Assembly (NCBI GenBank): GCA_947497585.1
Contig: CANMHG010000004.1
Location: forward strand, 186,001 to 250,000
Length of the DNA: 64,000 bases
Direction of reading: 5' to 3'
Source: an uncultured Bacillaceae bacterium
GTDB lineage: Bacteria > Bacillota > Bacilli > Bacillales > Bacillaceae_L
In this document: positions 25,920 through 35,902 of the stretch, one piece after another
Layout: every line of letters starts with the position of its first letter
Numbering within the stretch: the first letter of the stretch is position 1
Translations under genes and position numbers: made by a program
Notes under the pieces: model-generated
What the model was told of the DNA's origin: nothing
Seen by the model: only the letters and a program-made list of their open reading frames with translations
Database searches by the model: none

Positions 25920-27437
25920 ATGAAAAGAATATCTAACGTATTTTGGATCTCGTTGGCGATTGTCCTCGTAGCTGTCATATTTGGTGTTGCGGCACCTGTT
26001 CGTTTTGAAGAGTTAACCGGCAACTTACAATCATTTATTACAACAGCTTTTGGATGGTATTATTTAATTTTAGTCACAGTTATCGTTATTTTTTGCGTTT
26101 TTCTTATTTTTAGTCCTGTTGGATCTATTAAACTAGGAAAATCTGATGAAAAACCGGAGTACTCTAACGGTACTTGGTTTGCCATGTTATTTAGCGCAGG
26201 TATGGGAATTGGACTTGTATTCTGGGGGGCTGCAGAACCGCTCTCCCATTTCATGGCTCCACCACTTGCAGAAGGTGGAAGCCATGCGGCGATTAAAGAG
26301 GGAATGCGATACACTTTTTTCCACTGGGGCATTCATGCATGGGCGATATACGCACTAGTTGCTTTAGCTTTAGCTTATTATAAATTTCGTAAGGATGAAC
26401 CAGGTCTAATTTCAGCTACATTAAAACCTGTCTTAGGAAAATCAATGGAAGGACCATTAGGAACACTAGTAGATGTTCTAGCTGTGTTTGCTACAGTTAT
26501 TGGTGTTGCGACTACTCTAGGATTTGGGGCAGCACAAATAAACGGTGGGTTGTCCTATTTATTAGGTATTCCAAATACTTTCTTTGTTCAATTCATTATT
26601 ATTGCGGTAGTTACAGTTCTATTTATGATTTCTGCATGGTCTGGATTAGGCAAGGGGATTAAGTATTTGAGTAATACAAATATGGTCTTAGCAATTGGTT
26701 TATTTGCATTGCTATTTATCGTTGGTCCAACAATCTTCATATTAAACATGTTTACTGATACTCTCGGTGGCTATATTCAAAATATAGTTCAGATGAGTTT
26801 CCGAATTGCTCCACTTAATGAAGATCATAGATCATGGATTAACGGCTGGACCATCTTCTACTGGGCATGGTGGATTTCTTGGTCACCTTTCGTTGGTATA
26901 TTTATTGCCCGTGTTTCAAGAGGTAGAACCATCCGTGAATTTATCATTGGCGTTTTATTACTTCCGGCGCTTGTAAGCTTTATATGGTTTACGGTATTTG
27001 GGACTACTGCCATTGATATTCAAAATGCAGGCAATATTGACTTAACCCAATTTGCGACAGAAGAAGTTTTATTTGCTATTTTTAACGAATTGCCATGGTC
27101 AACGTTGTTATCAATCGTTGCAATTGTTCTTGTTAGTACATTCTTTATCACTTCTGCAGACTCTGCAACATTCGTTCTTGGAATGCAGACAACAAACGGA
27201 TCACTTACCCCACCAAATACAGTAAAACTTACATGGGGAATAGCGCAGTCGACTGTAGCTTTAATTCTTTTATATAGTGGTGGATTAAAAGCACTACAAA
27301 ATGCCTTGATTGGCGCAGCATTTCCATTTTCATTTATTATGGTATTAATGATGATTTCTCTATACCGATCATTATCAAAAGAGAAAAAAGAACTTGGTTT
27401 ATATTTTAAACCAATACAACGAAAAAATTCACACTAA
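25920..27437 (+). CDS. BCCT-family transporter (glycine betaine/choline, OpuD-like)
   Basis: A 505-aa membrane protein with 12 predicted transmembrane helices. [18 protein letters not shown] is the TM3 Gly-rich BCCT motif and [29 protein letters not shown] the signature region in TM8-9, with the tryptophan cage for trimethylammonium ligands. It imports betaine-type osmolytes with Na+. AGAAAGG precedes the ATG. The C-terminal tail is short, so osmosensing through it is doubtful. A leader hairpin lies upstream. Confidence 0.9.
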   Translation: MKRISNVFWISLAIVLVAVIFGVAAPVRFEELTGNLQSFITTAFGWYYLILVTVIVIFCVFLIFSPVGSIKLGKSDEKPEYSNGTWFAMLFSAGMGIGLVFWGAAEPLSHFMAPPLAEGGSHAAIKEGMRYTFFHWGIHAWAIYALVALALAYYKFRKDEPGLISATLKPVLGKSMEGPLGTLVDVLAVFATVIGVATTLGFGAAQINGGLSYLLGIPNTFFVQFIIIAVVTVLFMISAWSGLGKGIKYLSNTNMVLAIGLFALLFIVGPTIFILNMFTDTLGGYIQNIVQMSFRIAPLNEDHRSWINGWTIFYWAWWISWSPFVGIFIARVSRGRTIREFIIGVLLLPALVSFIWFTVFGTTAIDIQNAGNIDLTQFATEEVLFAIFNELPWSTLLSIVAIVLVSTFFITSADSATFVLGMQTTNGSLTPPNTVKLTWGIAQSTVALILLYSGGLKALQNALIGAAFPFSFIMVLMMISLYRSLSKEKKELGLYFKPIQRKNSH

Positions 27438-27446
27438 CAACTTTTT

Positions 27447-27498
27447 GGGGCCTGACCCCCAGTGCGTTAAAGCTTTAACGCGCCGGGGGTCAGGCCCC
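27447..27498. repeat. 52-bp palindromic repeat, copy 11
   Basis: Consensus copy between the convergent BCCT and HAD genes, 10 bp after the BCCT stop and 12 bp past the HAD stop. The right flank reads TGTTGTCACA. Confidence 0.9.
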
Positions 27499-27510
27499 TG
27501 TTGTCACAAT

Positions 27511-28179
27511 TTAGGATGCGAAAATGGTCCATTTGTTTTGTTGGGCAATTTTTTTCATGTCTTCTTTTGGATTGACCACAACTGGATGGGTGACAAAGTT
27601 TAATAGTGGAATGTCACTTTCACTATCAGCGTATGCCCAGATTTCTTTTGATGGCTTTTCCATCATTGATCTCGCTTCTAACCATTCTTGTAATTTGTTT
27701 ACTTTTTCATCGCCATTAATAATTTGACCAATTTCTCCAGTACATAAGTTTCTTTGGTCAAATAATAATTCGGTACTGATAATATGTACATCTAGTTGAA
27801 GTTCTCTGGCAAATGCCTTTAAGAATGGTTGGAGTGCACCAGATAAAAGGATGACCGTATCCCCATTTTGTTGATGTTTCTGAATTTGGAGTACGAGGGA
27901 CTGATGAACGTCTGCTTTGCCAACCTCTACAAGTTCTTGAAAGAAAACTTCTAATTCACTTGTTGTTTTTCCTTGAAACGTCTTTGCAAATGCTTTGAAA
28001 AACTGATGGCGAAAAGCATTTTTGCCATTGGCTAGACCCACAGCACCCGCCTTTGCCAATCCTAAAAAGAGGATGCCCCATTGTTTCGCCGTAAATTGCT
28101 TTTTACCTACTTGAAACATCACTTTGAATGAGTTGCCTTGATATAAGGTTCCATCAAAGTCTACTGTCACAATTGCCAT
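27511..28179 (-). CDS. HAD-IB family phosphatase (SerB-like)
   Basis: A 222-aa haloacid-dehalogenase protein. Motif I is DFDGTLYQ at the N-terminus, motif II has ILLSGALQPF and motif IV YADSESDIPLL. The helical cap lies between motifs I and II. The family includes phosphoserine phosphatase and lipid-headgroup phosphatases, and the substrate cannot be inferred. The ATG at 28179 follows GAGGTGAT. It is convergent with the BCCT gene. Confidence 0.85.
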   Translation of the reverse strand: MAIVTVDFDGTLYQGNSFKVMFQVGKKQFTAKQWGILFLGLAKAGAVGLANGKNAFRHQFFKAFAKTFQGKTTSELEVFFQELVEVGKADVHQSLVLQIQKHQQNGDTVILLSGALQPFLKAFARELQLDVHIISTELLFDQRNLCTGEIGQIINGDEKVNKLQEWLEARSMMEKPSKEIWAYADSESDIPLLNFVTHPVVVNPKEDMKKIAQQNKWTIFAS

Positions 28180-28339
28180 TAACTATCACCTCATTTTCTA
28201 GCCATTATAAAGTAGAAAAGAAAAATTGTAAATTATTTGAAGTTGCTAGACTCTGTTTTAGTCAAATAGTCACTATCTTATATAGAGATCTATGATATTG
28301 TAACTATAATAAAACTCGTTAATAAAAGGGGATGAAGAC

Positions 28340-29095
28340 ATGAAATTAGATAGAGATTCTCAATATATTAGAGCAATCGAATTGAAAAGAGACCAAATAC
28401 CTTCTCTTAATCAATTTCCATTTAAACTCCCAGTGATCAAACATTTTGAAGATATCCAGCTTCATCCAAATGTTACATACATCATCGGTGAAAATGGAAT
28501 GGGGAAATCAACTTTGCTAGAAGCAATTGCTATCGCATTAGGATTTAATCCTGAGGGAGGATCGTTAAACTTTCGATTTTCAAGCTATGACTCACACTCA
28601 GACTTAGACCAATATCTTCGCGTCATAAAAGGAGTTAATAGAGCACAAGATAGTTTTTTCTTTAGAGCCGAAACATTTTACAATGTTGCTACAAATATTG
28701 AGGACATGGATAAAGAACCATTCGGTGGAGGGAAAGTAATTGATTCCTTTGGTGGAAAATCACTTCATGAACAATCTCACGGAGAATCCTTTTTTGCTGC
28801 ATTTACAGAACGCTTTCGCGGGAATGGTTTGTACATTTTAGATGAGCCTGAAGCTGCACTATCGCCTTTAAGGCAGCTGTCGCTATTAGCGAGAATTAAT
28901 GAATTGATAAACCAAGGCTCACAGTTCATTATCTCAACCCACTCGCCCATTATCATGGCCTATCATGATGCAAAGATTATCCAACTAACACAAGAAGGAA
29001 TGTCTGAATTACAATTAGAAGAGACCGATCATTACTCCATCATGAAGCAATTCTTCGACAACCGCAATAGACTCCTACAACATCTATTCGAATAA
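28340..29095 (+). CDS. AAA-type ATPase with ABC-like signature (RecF/SMC-superfamily small ATPase)
   Basis: A 251-aa ATPase. Walker A is GENGMGKSTLLEAIAI, an ABC-like SHGESFFAAF signature precedes Walker B LYILDEPEAALS, and the H-loop is ISTHSPIIM. It has no transmembrane region and no long coiled coil, so it is not a transporter or an SMC; it resembles stand-alone ATPases of the OLD/RecF superfamily. AGGGGATGAAG precedes the ATG at 28340. The function is unknown. Confidence 0.75.
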   Translation: MKLDRDSQYIRAIELKRDQIPSLNQFPFKLPVIKHFEDIQLHPNVTYIIGENGMGKSTLLEAIAIALGFNPEGGSLNFRFSSYDSHSDLDQYLRVIKGVNRAQDSFFFRAETFYNVATNIEDMDKEPFGGGKVIDSFGGKSLHEQSHGESFFAAFTERFRGNGLYILDEPEAALSPLRQLSLLARINELINQGSQFIISTHSPIIMAYHDAKIIQLTQEGMSELQLEETDHYSIMKQFFDNRNRLLQHLFE

Positions 29096-29100
29096 AAAAT

Positions 29101-29152
29101 GGGGCCTGACCCCCAGTGCGTTAAAGCTTTAACGCACCGGGGGTCAGGCCCC
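29101..29152. repeat. 52-bp palindromic repeat, copy 12
   Basis: Consensus copy 6 bp after the ATPase stop and 11 bp past the stop of the convergent DUF4359 gene. The right flank has GGTTGTCACA. Confidence 0.9.
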
Positions 29153-29163
29153 GGTTGTCACAT

Positions 29164-29451
29164 TTATTTTGTTGTGATGAATTGGTTTAGGAAACCGATT
29201 GTTGTGACATTTTCTTCTTTATGTGGCATGGCTGTTTTGTAGACAGAAAATAGTACAAAGTTTGTTGTTTCTGTTGCTGAATGAATGACTGGTTTGGCAA
29301 GGTGATCTGCGCCTAAACGTAAGAGAATGCCTTTATCTTCTGTAATTTGTTGTGTTGCCCAATTTACATATTCCTCTTGTTTTGGATTCGTAATAACTAG
29401 AATGATGACTAATGCGAGTATGACACCTATCATAATATAACTCTTCTTCAA
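29164..29451 (-). CDS. DUF4359-like small membrane-anchored protein
   Basis: A 95-aa protein with one N-terminal transmembrane segment or uncleaved signal (residues about 5-20), then TNPKQEEYVNWATQQI and a short extracytoplasmic domain. The TNP(K)xxxY(V)xW element is the hallmark of DUF4359. A TTG start at 29451 is chosen because AAGGAG lies 9 bp upstream; no ATG fits. Function unknown. Confidence 0.65.
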   Translation of the reverse strand: MKKSYIMIGVILALVIILVITNPKQEEYVNWATQQITEDKGILLRLGADHLAKPVIHSATETTNFVLFSVYKTAMPHKEENVTTIGFLNQFITTK

Positions 29452-29643
29452 CTTTCCTCACTCCTTTCTTACATGCATTATTATCAATTTTCACACCATT
29501 TATAAGTTGATTACATAAGAGCTGTGAATTTGCGTATAATAATTAGTTTTTGACAATAATTAAAAATGTAGCCTGATTCACATCGTTTAACCCTAACATG
29601 AGATTTGTTCTATAATTAAGAAAACAACAGAAGGGAGACTTAC

Positions 29644-30759
29644 ATGCTTCTAAACATTACTACTAGTAAATTAACGAAAGAATGGAACGAGACTTTACAG
29701 ATGATAGAATGGATGGACATCCTTATGTTCATTTTATATGTTGGAGTTATTTTAATTATTCGTTCGTGTATTTTGTTTGTTACAAAAAAAATGAAGAATA
29801 GTAATAACAAAGTCATCATCCATATGGACGCATTGGTACGAAGTATCCTAAATTGGCTTACAACTTATGGAATCTTACTTTTTATTCTGTTTTATTTTTC
29901 AGAATCAGACTGGATGTTTAAAGAGTTTGTTTCAATTGGGAGAGTGCAGGTCACTGTCTTTTTAACGATTATTGCAATCTTGATAATTTCACTTGCGAAT
30001 CGTGCATCAAAGGTGATTACGAAGTATGTATTACCAAGTATCTACGATCGGTATCAGTTAGACCGAGGTGTTCAATTTACATTCGACCGAATATTTCACT
30101 ACAGTATCATGGTTGTCGCATTTATCGTCAGTTTAACTACTGTTGGAATTAACTTAAGTGCGTTAACTGTGTTTGCGGGAGTAATAGGTGTAGGGATTGG
30201 ATTTGGGCTGCAAAATATAGCTTCCAACTTTATTTCGGGAATTATTTTGCTATTTGAACGGCCTATCAAAGTAGGAGATCGTGTCATTGTAAACGATGTA
30301 ATTGGAGATGTAGAAAAGATTAACATGAGAGCGACCATCATAAAAACACTAGATAATGAACATATGATTGTTCCGAACTCATACTTTCTTGAAGAGCAAG
30401 TCGTCAATCGATCACATAGTGACCCTAAATTACGTCTAGTTATTCCTATTGGTGTTGCTTATGGAACTGATGTAGAAAAGGTAAGGGAGCTTTTATTGCA
30501 AGTGGCGAGAGATGAGCAAGCTGTTTCAGATGTGGTCCTACTAGAACCAGAACCGTTTGTAAATTTCGTAGGATTTGGAAGTTCCTCGCTAGATTTTGAA
30601 CTGTTTGTCTGGATTGCGAATCCAAACCATGTCATTCATACCAAGAGTAACATCAATTTTCGAATCAACAAAATATTAGCTGATTATCAAATTGAAATTC
30701 CATTTCCACAACGGGACTTACACATTCGGAGCATTGACTCCAATATAATACAAAAATAG
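29644..30759 (+). CDS. Mechanosensitive channel of the MscS family
   Basis: A 371-aa protein. Four hydrophobic segments lead to the pore helix with the Gly/Ala pattern AGVIGVGIGFGLQNIASNFISG, then the beta domain GDRVIVNDVIGDVEKINMRATIIKT and the conserved PNS motif. It opens under membrane tension to release solutes during hypo-osmotic shock, which fits the nearby betaine transporter. GAAGGGAG precedes the ATG at 29644. A palindromic repeat lies 7 bp after the stop. Confidence 0.9.
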   Translation: MLLNITTSKLTKEWNETLQMIEWMDILMFILYVGVILIIRSCILFVTKKMKNSNNKVIIHMDALVRSILNWLTTYGILLFILFYFSESDWMFKEFVSIGRVQVTVFLTIIAILIISLANRASKVITKYVLPSIYDRYQLDRGVQFTFDRIFHYSIMVVAFIVSLTTVGINLSALTVFAGVIGVGIGFGLQNIASNFISGIILLFERPIKVGDRVIVNDVIGDVEKINMRATIIKTLDNEHMIVPNSYFLEEQVVNRSHSDPKLRLVIPIGVAYGTDVEKVRELLLQVARDEQAVSDVVLLEPEPFVNFVGFGSSSLDFELFVWIANPNHVIHTKSNINFRINKILADYQIEIPFPQRDLHIRSIDSNIIQK

Positions 30760-30765
30760 AAAAAT

Positions 30766-30817
30766 GGGGCCTGACCCCCGGTGCGTTAACGCTTTAACGC
30801 GCCGGGGGTCAGGCCCC
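30766..30817. repeat. 52-bp palindromic repeat, copy 13
   Basis: Same family, 7 bp after the MscS stop. The core reads GTTAACGCTTTAACGC: A-to-C in the centre. Confidence 0.9.
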
Positions 30818-30898
30818 ATTAATCAATCACAAAAGAATTAGAAGAATAATGCTAGGAAATACTATCAAAAAATATAATATAGAGGAAGGTGACTACAA

Positions 30899-31603
30899 AT
30901 GACAATTTTAGAGATGGCTATTCGAACTACCGTCGGGTTTATAACGCTATACATCCTGTGCCGTATATTAAACAAAAAGCTAATCGCACAAATGACTTTC
31001 TTTGACTTTGTAGCGGGGATTACAATTGGGTCTGTTGTAGCTAGTTCCATGTTAATGAAAGATATTCCTATCTACGTCGGAATGACTGGATTAATTTTGT
31101 TCTGTTTATATACGTTTCTAAGTAGTATTGTGGCTATAAAAAGTTTAGTAGGTAGAAAAATTTTAGAAGATGAGCCTACATTTCTAATTAAAAATGGACA
31201 GGTTTATGAAGAGGGGTTAAAGAAAGTAAGGCTAACTATGGACAGTTTATTAACAGGACTACGTAAAAAGGGATTCTTTTATATTGACCAAGTTGAGACT
31301 GCTTACCTTGAGACAGACGGAACGATTAGTGCGATGGCCAAACCACCATACATGAATGTCACACAAAAGGATATACATAACATTCAAATGAGTAGAGGGA
31401 TTTCTCAAGCTTTTATAATTGATGGCCAGGTTCTTACACATAGTTTGAATATGCTCGGAAAAGACATGAATTGGGTAAACCAAATACTAACTCAAAATAA
31501 CATCTCAACTATTAAGGATGTCTTCTACGCACAAATGGATGGAGTCGGAAATGTTTATATAGATAAGCGTAATGATAACATTGGAAAGCCAACTAAATCC
31601 TAA
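30899..31603 (+). CDS. DUF421 (YetF-type) membrane protein
   Basis: A 234-aa protein with three N-terminal transmembrane segments (about residues 5-85) followed by the YetF domain: DEPTFLIKNGQVYEEGLKKVRLTMDSL and AYLETDGTISAMAK. The family occurs widely in spore-formers and has no firmly established biochemical role. GAGGAAGGTG lies ahead of the ATG. A bidirectional hairpin ends the unit. Confidence 0.85.
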   Translation: MTILEMAIRTTVGFITLYILCRILNKKLIAQMTFFDFVAGITIGSVVASSMLMKDIPIYVGMTGLILFCLYTFLSSIVAIKSLVGRKILEDEPTFLIKNGQVYEEGLKKVRLTMDSLLTGLRKKGFFYIDQVETAYLETDGTISAMAKPPYMNVTQKDIHNIQMSRGISQAFIIDGQVLTHSLNMLGKDMNWVNQILTQNNISTIKDVFYAQMDGVGNVYIDKRNDNIGKPTKS

Positions 31604-31626
31604 ATTTATCCTTTAACTCAAATTGT

Positions 31627-31657
31627 AAAAAACCTATCCAATCTGGATAGGTTTTTT
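31627..31657. terminator. Bidirectional terminator between DUF421 and lipoprotein genes
   Basis: The inverted repeat AAAACCTATCCA ... TGGATAGGTTTT has A and T runs on both sides, so it can end both convergent transcripts. Confidence 0.85.
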
Positions 31658-31972
31658 CTACAATGGGCCAATGTCTAGGATACCGTTTTTACGGTTACGT
31701 ATATCCTCTATATTATTGTGGGTTGGACGATTTCCTTTGTCCAGACGGTCATGATAATAATTTCTCTCTTCATTTAGTAACTCGCGATCTCTATGCAGAA
31801 TTTCATTTTGATTGTAGCTTCTAGTATCATTTTCATTTTTATGATTACCTTGGTTTAGAATTCTTGCATTATCCTCATTTTGTGTATCCACATTATTGTT
31901 GGTGGCGGCGCATCCTGTAAGCCCTACTACTAATAAAGTAGAAGCAGTAAGGGTGATAATTGACCTTCTCAT
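31658..31972 (-). CDS. Small lipoprotein
   Basis: A 104-aa protein with a lipobox: MRRSIITLTASTLLVVGLTGC, cleavage at the cysteine about residue 21. The mature part is hydrophilic and Asn/Asp/Arg-rich without an obvious fold. It should be lipid-anchored on the outer face of the membrane. It is convergent with the DUF421 gene. No function is known. Confidence 0.75.
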   Translation of the reverse strand: MRRSIITLTASTLLVVGLTGCAATNNNVDTQNEDNARILNQGNHKNENDTRSYNQNEILHRDRELLNEERNYYHDRLDKGNRPTHNNIEDIRNRKNGILDIGPL

Positions 31973-32127
31973 TTGGTTACCTCCCAGTTTAGAAATAGAT
32001 AGTGTTTATTTATTAGGTTGGCTAAAAAATCCTTTTTTTACTACTCAAGATAAAGGGAATTAATGGATAAGAAATTATTGAAAAGTAGTTGTAAGAATCC
32101 CGTAAGGTTTTCAATTGTAAAAATATA

Positions 32128-32156
32128 TTGAAAGTTTTAAAACTAGATGCTAAAAT
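32128..32156 (+). promoter_or_regulatory. Sigma-A promoter of the M3 peptidase gene
   Basis: TTGAAA (32128-32133) and TAAAAT (32151-32156) are 17 bp apart, 49 bp before the start codon. Confidence 0.55.
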
Positions 32157-32204
32157 AAACTAAACAGTCAGTTTAATAAGAACTTACATATCGGGGGCGA
32201 AAAA

Positions 32205-33905
32205 ATGAGGTTTTCTGAATTTCCTTATGAAAGACCAAGTATTGAAAAAGTCACAACAGAAATTAGTGAGTTGCTAACTAAGTTTAAGGATGCAACCAGT
32301 GCAGAGGCACAAAGTACACTTGTAAAAAAAATCAATAACATCAGATTAGAGTTTGATTCAGTTCAGACAATTGCACATGTACGTCATACATTGGATACCA
32401 CGAATCCGTTTTATGAAGAGGAATATAGTTTTTTTAATCAAAACCTACCACACTACACGGATGCTGAAACACAGTTTTTTCAAGCATTACTCGAAACACC
32501 TTTTCGAAATGAATTAGAAACTACATTCGGTAAGCAGTTCTTCAAAATTGCAGAATCAAAGGTTAAAACATTTTCTCCAGAGGTGATGGAGCTTTTAGGA
32601 GAAGAAAATCGGTTAACGAGTGAATATCAAAAGCTTATTGCTTCAGCTACAGTCTCATTTAACGGGGAGGAGCAAACCCTTTCTAAGATTGAAAAGTTTG
32701 TGCTCGGCCACGACCGAAATACTAGAAAACGTGCAATCGAGACGAAATTCGACTATTTCGCTTCAAAAAGAGAGGTGTATGATGAGTTATTTGACGATCT
32801 CGTAAAGGTGAGACATGACATTGCTACAAAGCTTGGTTTTACTTCTTTTACAGACTTAGCTTATTTAAGATGGGCTCGTTCTGGATGGGATAAAGAATCA
32901 GCTGCAGCTTTTCGCGAGAATGTTCGTAAATATCTAGTCCCACTTGTTTCTCAGATAGTAGAGGACCAGAAACAACGATTAGGTATAGATAAGGTTAAGG
33001 TTTATGATGAAAAAGTCCAGTTTGAAAGTGGAAATCCAGTGCCACAGGGAGATGCTGACTGGATTGTTGAACAGGGAAGACAGCTGTACAGTGAACTATC
33101 CGAAGAAACAAAGAATTTTTATAATGAAATGACGGAAAAAGGGCTGTTTGACTTACTTAATAAGAAAGGAAAAGCAAACATTGGTTATTGTACGTATTTT
33201 GCAAAAGAAAAAGTTCCCTTTGTCTTTGCAAATTTTAATGGAACATCCAATGATGTGCGAGTACTAATTCATGAAGTGGGTCATGCCTTCCAGGCGTATT
33301 CAACACTCAAATCTCAAGAGATTCCAGAATACTTTTTCCCAACAATGGAGGGCTCAGAAATTTTTTCGATGAGTATGGAATTATTCGTCTTTCCATGGTC
33401 TCATCTTTTTTTCAAAGAAGATGCCGATAAGCACCGATTCTTCCACTTGGTAGACTCGCTTATAAAACTTCCTAAAATGTGTGTCGGTGATGAGTTCCAG
33501 GAGGAAGTGTATGCCAATCCTTCTTTAACTCCAGAGGAAAGAAGACAGCTGTGGTCTAGACTAGAGAAAAAGTATATGCCATACCGTGACAACGATCATA
33601 TCACCCATCTAGAAGAGGGTGGATCATGGCACGAAATCCCACATATCTATGAGGTTCCGTTTTATTACCTTGATTATGCTTTGGCACAAGTTTGTGCGAT
33701 TCAATTATGGGATAGATCAACTAAAGATTGGAAAGAAGCTTGGTATACGTACGTGAGACTTTGTAAAATAGGTGGAAGCAAATCCTTTACTGAATTACTA
33801 GAAGAAGGGCAACTATCTTCACCTTTTGAGGAGCAAACATTTATTGACTTAACTACTTTTCTTAGTGAGAAAATTGAGAGCTTGAAGGTTACAGTACACC
33901 AATAA
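32205..33905 (+). CDS. M3-family oligoendopeptidase (PepF-like)
   Basis: A 566-aa zinc peptidase, close to the usual 560-600 aa. The catalytic motif HEVGH lies around residue 356, with the third zinc ligand downstream in MEGSEIFSMSMELF. It is cytosolic and degrades short peptides. GGGGGCG precedes the ATG. It has its own promoter and no operon partners. Confidence 0.9.
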   Translation: MRFSEFPYERPSIEKVTTEISELLTKFKDATSAEAQSTLVKKINNIRLEFDSVQTIAHVRHTLDTTNPFYEEEYSFFNQNLPHYTDAETQFFQALLETPFRNELETTFGKQFFKIAESKVKTFSPEVMELLGEENRLTSEYQKLIASATVSFNGEEQTLSKIEKFVLGHDRNTRKRAIETKFDYFASKREVYDELFDDLVKVRHDIATKLGFTSFTDLAYLRWARSGWDKESAAAFRENVRKYLVPLVSQIVEDQKQRLGIDKVKVYDEKVQFESGNPVPQGDADWIVEQGRQLYSELSEETKNFYNEMTEKGLFDLLNKKGKANIGYCTYFAKEKVPFVFANFNGTSNDVRVLIHEVGHAFQAYSTLKSQEIPEYFFPTMEGSEIFSMSMELFVFPWSHLFFKEDADKHRFFHLVDSLIKLPKMCVGDEFQEEVYANPSLTPEERRQLWSRLEKKYMPYRDNDHITHLEEGGSWHEIPHIYEVPFYYLDYALAQVCAIQLWDRSTKDWKEAWYTYVRLCKIGGSKSFTELLEEGQLSSPFEEQTFIDLTTFLSEKIESLKVTVHQ

Positions 33906-34055
33906 AAAAGAGTTCGGAAAGAGAAACCATTGCTTTTTTTGATAGCGAAAATTGTTTCCTTTGGAATTGCTCCAAAGCTGGGACCATCTGGAATAGTTCC
34001 TTGATAGAATATCTATATTTTTTACGGGTATTTTATTGATAAGGAGTGATATCAA

Positions 34056-34460
34056 ATGGAAAATAGGGCTGGGTTTTGGATACGATTAGTAGCCTTGATT
34101 ATTGATAGTATCATTTTAGGTGTTGTGCAATTCATTATCACATTGGTATTCGGAGGATTAGATGATCCAACGACTGAGACAACCTTGTCATCAGTAATAA
34201 GTCTAATATTAACGTTTATCTATTTTGTCTGGTTCCAATCTAGAAATAACGGTCAAACCTTTGGAAAGAAAATCACTGGAATACGAGTGGCTAATCTTGA
34301 TGGTGGTCGTGTATCAATAGGGATGATGGCATTACGTGAGATTATTGGTAAGACAATATCGGCTATTATCTTATTGATTGGATTCCTAATGGCAGCAGGA
34401 AAGTCAAAAAGAGCATTACACGACTATATAGCCAGAACGATTGTTATTAGAGCTGAATAG
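34056..34460 (+). CDS. RDD-family membrane protein
   Basis: A 134-aa protein with three transmembrane segments. The N-terminal GFWIRLVALIIDSIILG gives the Arg and Asp-containing RDD signature, and NNGQTFGKKITGIRV follows in the loop. The family is implicated in small-ion or metabolite transport, without a defined role here. A GGAGTGAT site precedes the ATG. It lies 60 bp before the M48-ankyrin gene with a hairpin between. Confidence 0.8.
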   Translation: MENRAGFWIRLVALIIDSIILGVVQFIITLVFGGLDDPTTETTLSSVISLILTFIYFVWFQSRNNGQTFGKKITGIRVANLDGGRVSIGMMALREIIGKTISAIILLIGFLMAAGKSKRALHDYIARTIVIRAE

Positions 34461-34469
34461 TGACAGGGT

Positions 34470-34500
34470 GGCCTTTCTCTGTAGGGAGAAAGGCCTTCTG
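34470..34500 (+). terminator. Hairpin between RDD and M48-ankyrin genes
   Basis: A 10-bp stem GGCCTTTCTC (34470-34479) / GAGAAAGGCC (34486-34495) with a 6-base loop. The T tail is weak, so it might only reduce read-through or protect an mRNA end. Confidence 0.5.
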
Positions 34501-34520
34501 TAAACAGGAGGGATAAACAA

Positions 34521-35804
34521 TTGGAAAAACCATTGCTCGTTCATAAGTATGAAAATTTAATGTATGGGCTATGCATAATTGTAAGTATTACGGTTGCAAT
34601 TTATTTACTTGTTTCAATCGTTGGTGCCATTATTTTTACGGTAATTGGCCTTTTTTCTTTGTTTACACATGCTATTTCCATGTCACATATTCAGGTAAAC
34701 GGTGTACGCCTTAAAGAAAGTCAATTTCCAGATTTATATAAAAGAGTGGAAGAACTCAGTTCCAAGATGGGCTTAAGCAAGATTCCCGAGGTTTATATTG
34801 TAGAGTCGGGAGGTATCCTGAATGCTTTTGCAACGAAGGTTTTTGGTTTCTTTGGTAAAAATATGGTCATTCTGTACTCCGATTTTGTCGATGTTTCAAT
34901 TGAATCAAATGGCCATGAAATTGATTATGTAATTGCCCATGAACTAGCTCATATTAAAAGGAACCATGTGGTTAAGGCGTTGTTAGTCTTTCCAGCAATG
35001 TGGATTCCTTTTGTTGGTGTTAGTTTTTCTAGAATGGCAGAATACACGTGTGATCGTATGGCTGCTTATTACACTGAACGTCCAGAGGAAGCCGTAAATG
35101 GGTTATTAGTACTAGCAGCTGGAAGACATTTATATAAAAAGGTAAATGTGAAGGAATACCTGGAACAATATAATGATAAAAAGGGAGTATTTGTTACTTT
35201 AACTGAGTTACTTTCCACCCATCCACCTATTCCTAAACGAATACATGAGATAGAAAGTTTAATGTATGAAACTCCAAGTGTTCCTTTGATAACAAGAGGA
35301 AAGCAGACATTTGCGATACTGTTTATCATTTTCTTCTTGTTTCCAGTCATTATAGCAGGTCTAACATTTGCTGGAATCATGGCAATAGAACAGTTCGATT
35401 TCTTTGAAGAGTCCTATCCCTCTGAATACGAGTATACTCCTTTAATGGAGGCTTCGATGGATGGAGACAGTGAAAGGGTAAGTGAATTAATAAGTGCTGG
35501 GGAAAATCTAAATGAAATTAATGTGTATGGGGAAAGTCCTCTTCTATTAGCAGTCGTTAACGAAGACCTGGAAATAATGCAATTATTATTGGAAAACGGT
35601 GCCGATCCGAATATTCAGGATGATTCTGGTTGGACTCCCTTAATGTCAGCGGTTATGACAGCGAATCTTAAGGTTGGGCAGTTGTTACTAGAATCAGGTG
35701 CAGATCCGCTACTCGTTGATGTAGACGATATGTCAGCCATTGACCATGCGAACGAATTTGATGATAACGAGTATGTTCAGCTTATCAATTCTTATATTGA
35801 TTAA
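34521..35804 (+). CDS. M48-family membrane metallopeptidase fused to ankyrin repeats
   Basis: A 427-aa protein. The first 70 residues contain one or two transmembrane segments. The HtpX/M48 catalytic motif HELAH is at residues 140-144, with the third ligand likely in MAEYTCDRMA. A further hydrophobic segment lies near residue 260-285. The C-terminal about 130 residues form four ankyrin repeats (YTPLMEASMDGDSERVSELI; GESPLLLAVV; GWTPLMSAVM). Ankyrin repeats on an HtpX-like protease are unusual and suggest a protein partner or substrate adaptor. The start is TTG, 8 bp after AGGAGGG. Confidence 0.85.
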   Translation: MEKPLLVHKYENLMYGLCIIVSITVAIYLLVSIVGAIIFTVIGLFSLFTHAISMSHIQVNGVRLKESQFPDLYKRVEELSSKMGLSKIPEVYIVESGGILNAFATKVFGFFGKNMVILYSDFVDVSIESNGHEIDYVIAHELAHIKRNHVVKALLVFPAMWIPFVGVSFSRMAEYTCDRMAAYYTERPEEAVNGLLVLAAGRHLYKKVNVKEYLEQYNDKKGVFVTLTELLSTHPPIPKRIHEIESLMYETPSVPLITRGKQTFAILFIIFFLFPVIIAGLTFAGIMAIEQFDFFEESYPSEYEYTPLMEASMDGDSERVSELISAGENLNEINVYGESPLLLAVVNEDLEIMQLLLENGADPNIQDDSGWTPLMSAVMTANLKVGQLLLESGADPLLVDVDDMSAIDHANEFDDNEYVQLINSYID

Positions 35805-35851
35805 ATTGACGACTCCATCAATTAGTGGACTGAGTATTTAGTGGTAGAGAT

Positions 35852-35891
35852 AAAAATGCCTGTAATCACTCCAATGGTTACAGGCATTTTT
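35852..35891. terminator. Bidirectional terminator
   Basis: The arms AAAAATGCCTGTAA (35852-35865) and TTACAGGCATTTTT (35878-35891) form a 14-bp stem between the convergent M48-ankyrin and LVIVD genes. Confidence 0.9.
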
Positions 35892-35902
35892 GATGATACA
35901 AG

